Assembly: GCA_035304345.1 (NCBI GenBank)
Contig: DATGQE010000067.1
Location: forward strand, 1-64,000
From: IDS-8 sp035304345
Lineage (GTDB): Bacteria > Pseudomonadota > Gammaproteobacteria > Steroidobacterales > Woeseiaceae
DNA length: 64,000 bases
Reading direction: 5' to 3'
Within the stretch, counting starts at the first letter, position 1; every line of letters begins with the position of its first letter. Below are positions 35,797 to 43,816 of the stretch, in pieces. The notes under the pieces were generated by a model that was given only the letters and a program-made list of their open reading frames with translations, did not search any database and was not told where the DNA came from. The position numbers were made by a program, and so were the translations under genes.

Positions 35797-36633
35797 ATGC
35801 AACAGTTCAGGGACAGGATACTGATGTGCCCGCCCGATTACTTCGAGGTGGAGTACGTCATCAACCCGTGGATGGCGGGGCACGAGGGTTCCCTGGACAA
35901 GGATCTCGCACGGCAGCAGTGGCAGACCCTGCGCGACACGCTCGCCGAGTACGCCGACATCGTCACGATCGATCCCCAGCCCGACCTGCCGGACATGGTG
36001 TTCACCGCGAACGCGGGCGTCGTGTACGGCAACAAGGCGATCGCCAGCCATTTCATGCCGCACGAGCGGCGTCCCGAGGAGCCGCACTTCAAGAAGTGGT
36101 TCCGGGAGAACGGTTTCGAGCTCCTCGACCTCGACGAGAAGATCGGCTTCGAGGGCGCAGGCGACTGCCTGCTGGATCGCGGCGCGCCGCGCTTCTGGAC
36201 GGGCTACGGTTTCCGTACCGAAATCGAGGCGCATGCCGAGATCCAGAAGTTCTTCGGCATCGAGGTGGTGTCGATCAGGCTGACCGACTCGCGCTTCTAC
36301 CACATCGATACGTGCTTCTGCCCGCTCACCGGCGGCTTCCTGATGTATCACCCGCCGGCGTTCGACTACGACTCGCGGATCGCCATCGAGAGCCGCATCC
36401 CGTCCCACAAGCGCATCGTGGTGGACACGATGGACGCCGGAAACTTCGCCTGCAATGCCGTCAACATCGGCGACAAGGTGTTCCTGCACAAGGCGTCGGA
36501 ACCTCTGAAAGCCCGGCTGATGCTGGCGGGATTCTCGGTGCAGGAGATCGACCTGTCGGAGTTCCTGAAGGCCGGGGGTTCGGCCAAGTGCCTGACGCTC
36601 AAGCTGAACGAACCCCCGTATCCCGCGCCGTGA
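35797..36633 (+). CDS. Dimethylargininase/arginine deiminase-like amidinohydrolase
   Basis: This 278-residue enzyme of the amidinotransferase fold resembles the guanidine-modifying domain of ArgZ-type arginine dihydrolases and DDAH enzymes. Conserved parts are MCPPDYFEVEYVINPWM at the N-terminus, DMVFTANAGVV near residue 67, GFEGAGDCLLD near 116, HIDTCFCPL near 169 and the catalytic Cys motif GGSAKCLTLKL near the end. The long C-terminal domain of ArgZ is absent. It lies 11 bases after the CtlX-like gene on the same strand, so the two are probably co-transcribed. The substrate could be arginine or a methylated arginine. Confidence 0.82.
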   Translation: MQQFRDRILMCPPDYFEVEYVINPWMAGHEGSLDKDLARQQWQTLRDTLAEYADIVTIDPQPDLPDMVFTANAGVVYGNKAIASHFMPHERRPEEPHFKKWFRENGFELLDLDEKIGFEGAGDCLLDRGAPRFWTGYGFRTEIEAHAEIQKFFGIEVVSIRLTDSRFYHIDTCFCPLTGGFLMYHPPAFDYDSRIAIESRIPSHKRIVVDTMDAGNFACNAVNIGDKVFLHKASEPLKARLMLAGFSVQEIDLSEFLKAGGSAKCLTLKLNEPPYPAP

Positions 36634-36670
36634 CGCGCTCGACCGACGTGCCGCGCTGAACCACGACGAC

Positions 36671-38476
36671 ATGCCGGCTCCCCACCAGTATCGTATCGTC
36701 CCGAAAAAGCCCGGCGCGCACCTGTTCGAGGTGACGCTCACGATCGCCGCGCCGCACCCGCACGGGCAGGCCGTCACGATGCCGGCGTGGGTTCCGGGCA
36801 GCTACCTGATCCGCGATTTCGCGAAGCACGTCGTCACGATTCGCGCCGAGAGCGACGGCTACCCGGTCGAGCTCACGAAGCTCGACAAGAGCACCTGGCA
36901 GGCCGCTCCCGTCCAGGGTCCGCTGACGATCGTCGCGGAAATCCATGCCTGGGACCTCAGCGTGCGCGGCGCACACCTCGACACGACGCACGCGTACTTC
37001 AACGGCGCCTGCGTGTTCCTTGCCGTCGTCGGCCAGGAGCACGTGCCCTGCGAGGTCGCGATCGAGCCGCCGCCCGGCGGCCTCGGTGCCGAATGGCGCG
37101 TAGCGACGTCGATGCGGCCGAAGGACGCGGAGCGCTACGGCTACGGCACCTACGAGGCGGCGGACTACGACGAGCTGATCGACCACCCGGTCGAGATCGG
37201 GGAGCTCAGCATCGGCGAGTTCGAGGTTCGCGGCATTCCGCACGCGATCGCGATCCGCGGCCATCCGCGGGCCGACATGGCGCGCATCTGCCACGACCTC
37301 GCGACGTTGTGCGAGCGGCATTGCGCGCTGCTCGGGCCGCCGAAGGACCTCGATCGATACGTGTTCCAGCTCCTCGTGCTGCCGGAGGGCTACGGCGGCC
37401 TCGAGCACCGCTGGTCCTCGAGCCTCGTGTGCAGCCGGGGCGATCTCCCGGTGCGCGGCGAATCCGGGACGAAGACCGCGTACCGCCGGTTCCTGCGCCT
37501 TTGCAGCCACGAGTACTTCCATCTCTGGAACGTGAAGCGCATGAAGCCGGCGCGCTTCAAGCCCTACGACCTGCGGGCGGAAGCGCACACGGGGCTCTTG
37601 TGGGTGTTCGAGGGCATCACGTCTTACTACGACGGGCTCACCCTGCACCGATCGGGGCTGATCACCCGCGAGAGCTGGCTCGAGATGCTCTCGCACACGA
37701 TCACCCGCGTCCTGCGCGCACGCGGCCGCTTCCGCCAGAGCCTGGAGGAATCGAGCTTCGACGCGTGGATCAAGTTCTACAAGCCGGACGCGAACGCGAG
37801 CAACGCGACGATCAGCTACTACACGAAGGGCTCGCTCGTCGCGCTCGCGCTCGATCTCACGATCAGGCGCGAGACCGATTCGAGGCATTCGCTCGACTCG
37901 GTGATGCGGGCCTGCTGGGCGCGCTTCGGCGAGACCGGGGAGGGGATGCCGGAGCGGGGGCTGGAGTCCGTTGCGCAGTCAGTCACCGGGCTCGACCTGC
38001 AGGAGTTCTTCGAACGTTACGTGCGCGGCACGAGCGAGCTGCCGCTCGCGAAGCTGCTCCGCGATTTCGGCATCCGCATGCACCTGCGCCCGTCGGAGGG
38101 AGCGGAAGACATCGGCGGCAAGCCGGGCTCCTCGGACCAGCCGCCGCCGCCGTGGCTCGGCATCGTCACCGCCATGCGCGAAGGAAGGCACATCGTGACG
38201 CTGGTCCACTCCGACAGCCCCGCCGAGGCCGCCGGCCTTGCCCCCGGCGACGAGCTGCTCGCCGTGAACGACGTGCGGGTCGTCGCCGCCAACCTCGACA
38301 GCCGCCTGCGCGAGTACCACGCCGGCGACCGCGTGACTCTCACGGCATTCCGCAACGACGAGCTCCTGCGCTGCCGGGCGCGCCTCACGGATCCGCCGGA
38401 AGACACCTGCTGGCTCGAGCCGGACCGCGACGCCTCCGCGGAAGCCGAAGCCCGCCAGCGCGCCTGGCTCGCCTGA
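36671..38476 (+). CDS. M61-family (glycyl-aminopeptidase type) zinc peptidase with PDZ domain
   Basis: This 601-residue peptidase has an N-terminal sandwich typical of M61 (MPAWVPGSYLIRDFAKHV). The gluzincin motif CSHEYFHLWNVKRMKP lies near residue 278, with the third ligand Glu in LLWVFEGITSYYDGL about 35 residues later. A C-terminal PDZ domain is visible (IVTLVHSDSPAEAAGLAPGD). No export signal was seen, so the location is uncertain. It follows the amidinohydrolase by 37 bases on the same strand but shares no obvious pathway. Confidence 0.88.
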   Translation: MPAPHQYRIVPKKPGAHLFEVTLTIAAPHPHGQAVTMPAWVPGSYLIRDFAKHVVTIRAESDGYPVELTKLDKSTWQAAPVQGPLTIVAEIHAWDLSVRGAHLDTTHAYFNGACVFLAVVGQEHVPCEVAIEPPPGGLGAEWRVATSMRPKDAERYGYGTYEAADYDELIDHPVEIGELSIGEFEVRGIPHAIAIRGHPRADMARICHDLATLCERHCALLGPPKDLDRYVFQLLVLPEGYGGLEHRWSSSLVCSRGDLPVRGESGTKTAYRRFLRLCSHEYFHLWNVKRMKPARFKPYDLRAEAHTGLLWVFEGITSYYDGLTLHRSGLITRESWLEMLSHTITRVLRARGRFRQSLEESSFDAWIKFYKPDANASNATISYYTKGSLVALALDLTIRRETDSRHSLDSVMRACWARFGETGEGMPERGLESVAQSVTGLDLQEFFERYVRGTSELPLAKLLRDFGIRMHLRPSEGAEDIGGKPGSSDQPPPPWLGIVTAMREGRHIVTLVHSDSPAEAAGLAPGDELLAVNDVRVVAANLDSRLREYHAGDRVTLTAFRNDELLRCRARLTDPPEDTCWLEPDRDASAEAEARQRAWLA

Positions 38477-38501
38477 GAGCGCAGCGCGCCCGGCGCGCCT
38501 C

Positions 38502-39407
38502 CTACAACAGCGGCACCGCCCCCGCGCGCATCTCGATGCGGAAGCGCGTCTGCAGCGGCTGGACCTCGCCGTCGAGGTGCGACGGCATGGGCGCGTCGGC
38601 CACGACCTCGCAGCGCTCGATGCGCGCATGCCGGATCTCGGGTTGGCCGATGTGCTTGCCGCCGATCATCCGCGGCAGCAGGGTGGCGACGCGCCACCGG
38701 CTCACCGGCCGCACGATCAGCAGGTCGAGCGCGCCGTCGTCGTTCACCGCCGGCGGCGCGATCTGGAACAGCCCCGCGACCCAGGGCCCGTTGCTGACGT
38801 GGACCACCGTCGCGCCGCCGTCGTAGGTCACCTCGCGGCTCTCGACGTGCACCCGGTGCGTCCTGACACCGGACCACAGGCCGCGCAGCACGGCGACGAG
38901 GTACACGAGGTCGCCGATCGGGAGCTCCATGCTGCGGGCGATCGCGGACGCCTTGGCGTCGAACCCGATCCCCGCGCCGTTCGCGAACCACCGCCCGTTC
39001 ATCCAGCCGACGTCCACCGGCCGCGCCGGCATCTCGTTCTTCAGCCGGTCGGCAAGCAGCAGCGCCGCGTCTTCCCAGTGCGGGGGGATCGCACACGCCT
39101 TGGCGAAATCGTTGGCCCGCCCGAGCGGGATGACGCCGATCTCGGCGATCCGGCCGCTCTCCAGCATGCCGTTGATCGCCTCGTGGATGCTGCCGTCGCC
39201 GCCGGCGACGAGGAGCTGCTGCGCGCCCCCGGCGACGGTCTCCTTCACCTTCTTCTCGAGGTCCCCGGGGCCTTCGCTTTCCAGCACCTGGTGCGCGATG
39301 TCGTTGTCGTTCAGCAGCTCGCTGAGCGAGGCACGGAGGCGGCGCGCGCGACCGCGGCCCGCCGCCGGGTTCAGGAACAGGGGAATCGGCATCGTCGCGT
39401 GCGCCAT
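38502..39407 (-). CDS. YegS/diacylglycerol-kinase-like lipid kinase
   Basis: This 301-residue protein has the lipid kinase catalytic fold. Motifs are LFLNPAAGRGRARR near residue 10, LLVAGGDGSIHEAINGM near 64, GVIPLGRANDFAKA near 91 and GIGFDAKAS near 147. These give the nucleotide site and the acidic residues used for phosphoryl transfer to a lipid hydroxyl. An alternative start (MPIPLF) lies five codons downstream. It is transcribed divergently from plsY with a 60-base gap, which fits a shared membrane-lipid context. Substrate (diacylglycerol, phosphatidylglycerol or other) is not clear. Confidence 0.85.
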   Translation of the reverse strand: MAHATMPIPLFLNPAAGRGRARRLRASLSELLNDNDIAHQVLESEGPGDLEKKVKETVAGGAQQLLVAGGDGSIHEAINGMLESGRIAEIGVIPLGRANDFAKACAIPPHWEDAALLLADRLKNEMPARPVDVGWMNGRWFANGAGIGFDAKASAIARSMELPIGDLVYLVAVLRGLWSGVRTHRVHVESREVTYDGGATVVHVSNGPWVAGLFQIAPPAVNDDGALDLLIVRPVSRWRVATLLPRMIGGKHIGQPEIRHARIERCEVVADAPMPSHLDGEVQPLQTRFRIEMRAGAVPLL

Positions 39408-39467
39408 CCCGGATGTGGGCCGGATGCTACAATGCTCGCGGACATTTACAAAGCATCCGGCTTTTGA

Positions 39468-40136
39468 ATGCTCGAGCTCGGCGTCAAATTTCTCCTGAGC
39501 TACTTCGTCGGCTCGTTCCTCGGCTCAATGATTGTGGGGCGGCTGCGTGGTGGCGTCGACATCCGCACCATGGGCAGCGGCAATGCCGGAGGCACGAACG
39601 CGCTGCGCACCCAGGGCTGGGTCTTCGCGCTGGGCGTGATGGTGATCGACGTCGGCAAGGGGGCGCTCGCGGCCGGGCTGATCCCGGCGCTCGAGCTGCC
39701 GCTGATCGGCACCGATCCGGCCGTCTCCCGGCAATGGCTGGCGTATGCCTGCGCCGCCGGGGCGGTGCTGGGCCACGTGTGGCCGATGTGGCACCACTTC
39801 CGCGGCGGCAAGGGCGCGGCGACGCTGATTGGGACCCTCACGGTGCTGGCACCGTCGCTCATCCTACCGGTGCTGTTTGTCTGGGCCTGGGCACTGGTGC
39901 TCTCGGGGTTCGTCGGGCTGTCCACCATGATCGCCGGGCTGGCGGCGCCGCTGTGGCTCGCGATCACCGGCGGGCCGGAGGAGCGGCCGCTGCTCGTGTA
40001 CACCACCGGGGTGGCGCTGTTCCTCCTGTACACGCACCGCTCCAACATCCGGCGCATGCTGGACGGCACCGAATCGCGCAACCGCTCGCTGATGCTGTTC
40101 GGGCGGGCGCGCCGGCAGACGCTCGACGACGACTGA
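39468..40136 (+). CDS. plsY: Glycerol-3-phosphate acyltransferase PlsY
   Basis: This 222-residue inner-membrane enzyme transfers an acyl group from acyl phosphate to glycerol 3-phosphate, the first step in phospholipid synthesis. The conserved loops are SYFVGSFLGSMIVGRLRG near residue 10, DIRTMGSGNAGGTNALRT near 31, VIDVGKGALAAG near 58 and HVWPMWHHFRGGKGAATLIG near 101. Five membrane helices fit the family. It begins a tight run with birA, coaX and a SPOR gene, with the next start three bases after its stop. The pairing with birA (three bases apart) suggests co-transcription. Confidence 0.94.
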   Translation: MLELGVKFLLSYFVGSFLGSMIVGRLRGGVDIRTMGSGNAGGTNALRTQGWVFALGVMVIDVGKGALAAGLIPALELPLIGTDPAVSRQWLAYACAAGAVLGHVWPMWHHFRGGKGAATLIGTLTVLAPSLILPVLFVWAWALVLSGFVGLSTMIAGLAAPLWLAITGGPEERPLLVYTTGVALFLLYTHRSNIRRMLDGTESRNRSLMLFGRARRQTLDDD

Positions 40137-40139
40137 CCG

Positions 40140-40946
40140 ATGGCGCTGAGTGCCGGCGACATACAAGAGCTGCTGGGTGACGACGCGCGCGCGTGCCTCG
40201 ACGACCTCGAGACCTTCGAGAGCATCGAGTCCACCAACACCTACCTGTTGTGGCGGGCGGCGCCCGAGCCCGGGCGCTTCCGCGCGGCGCTCGCCGACTA
40301 CCAGACGCAGGGCCGCGGCCGGCGCGGGCGGCGCTGGATCGCGCCGCCCGGCGCGGCGATCTGCCTGTCGCTGTCCGGTACGTTCGGCCGCCTGCCGACG
40401 AACCTGCCGAGCCTGACGCTGGCGATGGGAGTGGGTGCGGCGGCAACGCTGCGCACGCTCGGGGTCGAGGACGTGCGCCTGAAGTGGCCGAACGACCTCG
40501 TGGCGCGCGACGGCAAGCTGGGCGGCATCCTCACGGAAGCATCCGCCCGCGGCTCCGGCTGCACGGTGGTGGTCGGCCTCGGCGTGAACGTGGACGTGCC
40601 GGCGGCGATGAAGAACCTGCCGCTCGATCGCTGGACGTCGAAGATCACGGACCTGAAGGAATGCGTCGGTGCACTGCCGTCGAGCGCGCAACTCGCGGCG
40701 GGGCTGCTCCAGTGCATGATTGCCACGTTCGAGCGCTTCGATCGCGACGGCTTCGGGCCGTTCTTCGAATCCTGGCAGGAGTACGACTGGCTGCGGGGGC
40801 GGCAGGTGCGCGTCACCTCCGACGACACCGAGCTCGAGGGACTGGTGTCCGGCATCGACTCAGACGGCGCGCTCTGCCTGCAAACTGAGCGGGGGATGCA
40901 CCGCGTAGTCACGGGCTCGATCGAAACGATCGGCGGCCCGGCATGA
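40140..40946 (+). CDS. birA: Biotin-[acetyl-CoA-carboxylase] ligase BirA (no DNA-binding domain)
   Basis: This 268-residue enzyme makes biotinyl-AMP and attaches biotin to the carboxyl carrier protein. Visible motifs are FESIESTNTYLLW near residue 28, QGRGRRGRRWIAPPG near 57, LKWPNDLVARDGKLGGIL near 115, and a C-terminal SH3-like domain (RQVRVTSDDTELEGLVSGI). The N-terminal helix-turn-helix of E. coli BirA is missing, so it should not repress the bio operon directly. Its stop overlaps the coaX start by ATGA. Confidence 0.93.
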   Translation: MALSAGDIQELLGDDARACLDDLETFESIESTNTYLLWRAAPEPGRFRAALADYQTQGRGRRGRRWIAPPGAAICLSLSGTFGRLPTNLPSLTLAMGVGAAATLRTLGVEDVRLKWPNDLVARDGKLGGILTEASARGSGCTVVVGLGVNVDVPAAMKNLPLDRWTSKITDLKECVGALPSSAQLAAGLLQCMIATFERFDRDGFGPFFESWQEYDWLRGRQVRVTSDDTELEGLVSGIDSDGALCLQTERGMHRVVTGSIETIGGPA

Positions 40947-41719
40947 GCGCCATGCGTGCGCTGCTCTTCGACATCGGCAATACGCGCGTCAAGTGGGCCG
41001 TGCTGGACCGCGGCCGCCTGGGCAAGGTCGGCAGCATCGGGCACGAGCAGCTCCGTGAATCCGGTTTCGGTGCGCTGACTGCGCACCTGCCGCGCGACGT
41101 GGACACGGTGCTCGCGAGCAACACGGCCGGGCAGACGTTCGCGACCCGGTTGTCGGGCATCATCGGCATCCATTGCGACCGCGAGGTGCATTTCGCGCGC
41201 GCGGAGCGGCGGGGTTTCGGCGTGACGAACGGTTACCGGAATCCGCGCCGCATGGGGGTGGACCGTTGGGTGGCGATGGTCGGTGCGAAGGCCGAGTTCG
41301 GCGGCGCCTTGTGCGTGGTAGACGCCGGCACCGCCGTGACGATCGACGCGCTCGACCGGGACGGCCTGCACCTCGGCGGGCTGATTCTCCCGGGGCTGCG
41401 GCTGATGCGCGAGGCGCTGCACGTGAACACGAGCGACCTGCCGCCGGCGAAACGGATCGGCGGCGGCTCGACGGATGGCATGGAGCTGTTCGCGACGACC
41501 ACGGATGCCGCCCTGGACAAGGGCGCCATGGCCGCCGTGTGCGGCGCGATCGAACGTGCGGTCGCGCGCATGCGCGCCGCCGGGCACCGGCCGAAGCTCG
41601 TCTTGACCGGCGGCGATGCATCCCGCATTGTCCGCCAGCTCGAGGGGGAAGTGCTGCATCGGCCGAACCTGGTGCTCCAGGGACTCGCGCGCATGGTACA
41701 GGGTGACGAGAGACGATGA
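40943..41719 (+). CDS. coaX: Type III pantothenate kinase
   Basis: This 258-residue enzyme does the first step of coenzyme A synthesis. The ATP site is LLFDIGNTRVKWAVL near residue 5. Family motifs are GFGVTNGYRNPRRMGVDRW near 92 and CVVDAGTAVTIDAL near 124, and a phosphate-binding LTGGDASRI follows near 223. The birA-coaX order is common in this bacterial group. It overlaps the SPOR gene by ATGA at its end. Confidence 0.94.
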   Translation: MSAMRALLFDIGNTRVKWAVLDRGRLGKVGSIGHEQLRESGFGALTAHLPRDVDTVLASNTAGQTFATRLSGIIGIHCDREVHFARAERRGFGVTNGYRNPRRMGVDRWVAMVGAKAEFGGALCVVDAGTAVTIDALDRDGLHLGGLILPGLRLMREALHVNTSDLPPAKRIGGGSTDGMELFATTTDAALDKGAMAAVCGAIERAVARMRAAGHRPKLVLTGGDASRIVRQLEGEVLHRPNLVLQGLARMVQGDERR

Positions 41720-42429
41720 GAAACCTGCTGCTGCTCCTGCTGCTCGCGAACATCCTGTACTTCGTCTGGCAGCTCGCGACGGAAGATCCGTCGCAGGATG
41801 ACGGCGTCGAGATCGTCGATTCGTCGAAGCTCGGAGAGCCGCTTCCGCTCGCGGACAGCCGCACGGTCGCGGCGATGCGTGCGGCGGCGGCCGCGGAGGC
41901 GCCGAGGGAAACGCAGAACGAGACGGCGGAACCGCCCACCGTCACGACGGTGCCGATGCGGGTCGGCAACGCGTGCGTCAGCATCGGCCCGTTCTCCAAC
42001 AGCGCCGAGGCCGAGCGCGTGCTCGCGAGCTATCGCGGCGGCGGCATGCGTGGCATCGTGCGCTCGACGCAGGGCCGGCTCTTCGTCGGCCACTGGGTGC
42101 AGATCGTGAACATCCCGAGCCGCGAGATCGGCGACGAGATGCTGAAGCGCCTCGTCGCCGGCGGCTTGAGCGACGCCTATCTCATCCCCGGCGACGACGG
42201 CCTGAAGATATCACTCGGCCTGTTCGGCGATCGCGAGCGCGCCGAGCGCACCGAGCAGCAGGCCGAGGCGCTGAACATCCCCGCCGAGATCCAGCCGCGC
42301 ATGCGCGACGCGATGGTGTTCTACGTCGATCTCGAGCTGCCACCGGGCCGCGGCGCCGCCGAGATGATCGAGCGCTTCGGGGAGGAGAAGGTGCTGCTGC
42401 GGGAGCGGGCGTCCTGCCCGACGGGCTGA
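41716..42429 (+). CDS. SPOR-domain-like membrane protein
   Basis: This 237-residue protein has a single N-terminal hydrophobic anchor (LLLLLLLANILYFVWQLA) and a long linker. A region with CVSIGPFSNSAEAERVLASYR near residue 90 fits a SPOR-like peptidoglycan-binding fold (the GPF...A motif). A second copy-like stretch occurs near 168 (ISLGLFGDRERAERTEQQAEAL). SPOR proteins bind denuded septal peptidoglycan. It is coupled to coaX and precedes the tRNA gene. The function in cell division is inferred only. Confidence 0.75.
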   Translation: MRNLLLLLLLANILYFVWQLATEDPSQDDGVEIVDSSKLGEPLPLADSRTVAAMRAAAAAEAPRETQNETAEPPTVTTVPMRVGNACVSIGPFSNSAEAERVLASYRGGGMRGIVRSTQGRLFVGHWVQIVNIPSREIGDEMLKRLVAGGLSDAYLIPGDDGLKISLGLFGDRERAERTEQQAEALNIPAEIQPRMRDAMVFYVDLELPPGRGAAEMIERFGEEKVLLRERASCPTG

Positions 42430-42457
42430 AACCGGGCAGTTTTTGCGCGCTGATCGG

Positions 42458-42487
42458 TTGTTTACGGGGGGCTGGGTGGCCAATAAT
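42458..42487 (+). promoter_or_regulatory. Candidate promoter of tRNA-Thr
   Basis: TTGTTT at 42458-42463 and AATAAT at 42482-42487 could be the -35 and -10 elements with an 18-base spacer. The start site would be about 20 bases before the tRNA. The assignment is from pattern only. Confidence 0.4.
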
Positions 42488-42513
42488 GGTAGTCCAGTCG
42501 TTGCAAGAACAAA

Positions 42514-42589
42514 GCCGGCATAGCTCAGTAGGTAGAGCAACTGATTTGTAATCAGTGGGTCCCGGGTTCGATTCCTGGTGCCGGCACCA
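42514..42589 (+). tRNA. tRNA-Thr (anticodon TGT)
   Basis: A 76-base cloverleaf with encoded CCA. The acceptor stem is gccggca with tgccggc, the D-arm has agctcagtaggtagagc, the anticodon stem-loop is ctgatttgtaatcag with anticodon TGT, and the T-arm contains gggttcgattcc. It reads ACA threonine codons. It follows coaX and the SPOR gene. In many gammaproteobacteria tRNA-Thr genes lie near birA and tuf, but no tuf gene follows here. Confidence 0.97.
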
Positions 42590-42769
42590 AGAACTCCGAA
42601 CACCTCGTTCTCGGTTTTGCCGGTTGCCCGATATCCACGACGCCCTTCGTACCCTATTCGAGGGCACCAACGCCACTGAGCCAGGTACTCTTCGCTTTCT
42701 TCGAGCCGGCTCACGCACCAGCTTCATTTCGATTGGTCGGTTGTCGCAATAGCTGAACCGAGGGGGATC

Positions 42770-43109
42770 ATGTTCCAGCTGTGGTGGCGATATACAAGCG
42801 CCGGAGCAAAGAACACTCCGGTCCTCTGCTAAAGAGGAGATCCTGCGTGAGCGAGAGCTCCGGTCCTCGACCGAATCGCGCAGGTCCATCACCAAGTTCA
42901 TCACCATCATCGTTATCGCGGCCAGCCTCGAGGCGCTGGTGATGGTGTTCCAGACGAGCCGCAAGGGCATCGAGTTCGCGCTTTACCCGGCAGGGCTCTT
43001 CCTGGCCGCGATGTTCGCGCTGCTGGCGCTGGGTGCCTATCAGTGGCTGTCGAGCCGCATTGTTCCGGACCACACCCCGGTTGAGTCGGGCGAGCAGGCG
43101 AAGGACTGA
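42770..43109 (+). pseudogene. Decayed small membrane protein gene
   Basis: An ATG at 42770 with a GAGGGGG ribosome site opens a frame that stops after 20 codons. From about 42831 another frame on the same strand is open to the stop at 43107-43109. It encodes a plausible membrane protein part (SRRSITKFITIIVIAASLEA, then LALGAYQWLSS), but that frame has no good start codon. The two frames can be joined only through a shift in the region 42780-42840, which also holds an 11-base repeat (CTCCGGTCCTC at 42816 and 42858). I read it as a frameshifted gene rather than an intact one. No family was identified. The remaining parts of 42590-43172 show nothing else. Confidence 0.45.
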
Positions 43110-43172
43110 CGGCAAGAGCGCGGACCAACCCTGCGAGGCTCCGGAACGACATCGCCAGCGCCGCAGCGCGGC

Positions 43173-43586
43173 TCACACCCTCGACGGCCGCCAGATCGTC
43201 GCGAAGATCCCGCCTGCGATTACGAAGCTGATCACCCCGGCCATGAACCACAGCCCCGCGATCGCGGGGGTGATGGGGTACAGGACGTAGTTGTCGACCA
43301 CCGCCGGGATCGAGAAGAAGAGCCCCAGCAGCAGCCCGAAGCGCATGCCTTCCGCGACACTCCTCGTTTCGTTGGCCAGGGCGAAGACCTGGCAGAAGAG
43401 GAAGAGGAACGCGGCGGAGCTCGCGTAGAGCATCCACGCCATGTCCCGCCTCTCGGCGGCCGGGCGGAAGACACTCGACTGCACCTCGTAGTGCTCCGCC
43501 AGCAGGACGTTGTGGGTCAGGTAGGCGAGGATCTGCCAGACGACGTAGATGGCGAGGAAGCCGAGCCAGAAGGTCTTGTTGTTCAT
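43173..43586 (-). CDS. Small integral membrane protein, unknown function
   Basis: This 137-residue protein has four hydrophobic segments: near residue 6-24 (WLGFLAIYVVWQILAYL), 50-70 (MLYASSAAFLFLFCQVFAL), around 80-100 and near the end (GLWFMAGVISFVIAGGIFA). I do not recognise the family. The start ATG at 43586 was chosen because the upstream part of the frame covers a G-rich, apparently noncoding stretch. It is convergent with the decayed gene and divergent from cysJ. Confidence 0.65.
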   Translation of the reverse strand: MNNKTFWLGFLAIYVVWQILAYLTHNVLLAEHYEVQSSVFRPAAERRDMAWMLYASSAAFLFLFCQVFALANETRSVAEGMRFGLLLGLFFSIPAVVDNYVLYPITPAIAGLWFMAGVISFVIAGGIFATIWRPSRV

Positions 43587-43816
43587 GGGGAATCCTTTGG
43601 GTGGGGCTCTCGCTGGAAGGTAGGGGGGATGGGGGGTGGAGGCAAGGGGAAGGGCGGGGTGCGCCGACAGGGCGTCGCGCGCGGTGCGCGCCCCACGAGG
43701 AGGTCCGAGGCAGCCGGCAGTATTGCCGGAGGTTATTTCGGGATTAGAAAAAGGTCGTTCACGTGGACGGGGGCCGTCAGTAGGGTCATGGCGTCGAAGT
43801 CGAGCGGAGTGGAGCC

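Noticed and set aside
42594..42618. Possible terminator after tRNA-Thr
   Set aside because: Only a four-base stem can form before the T run, which is too weak to call.
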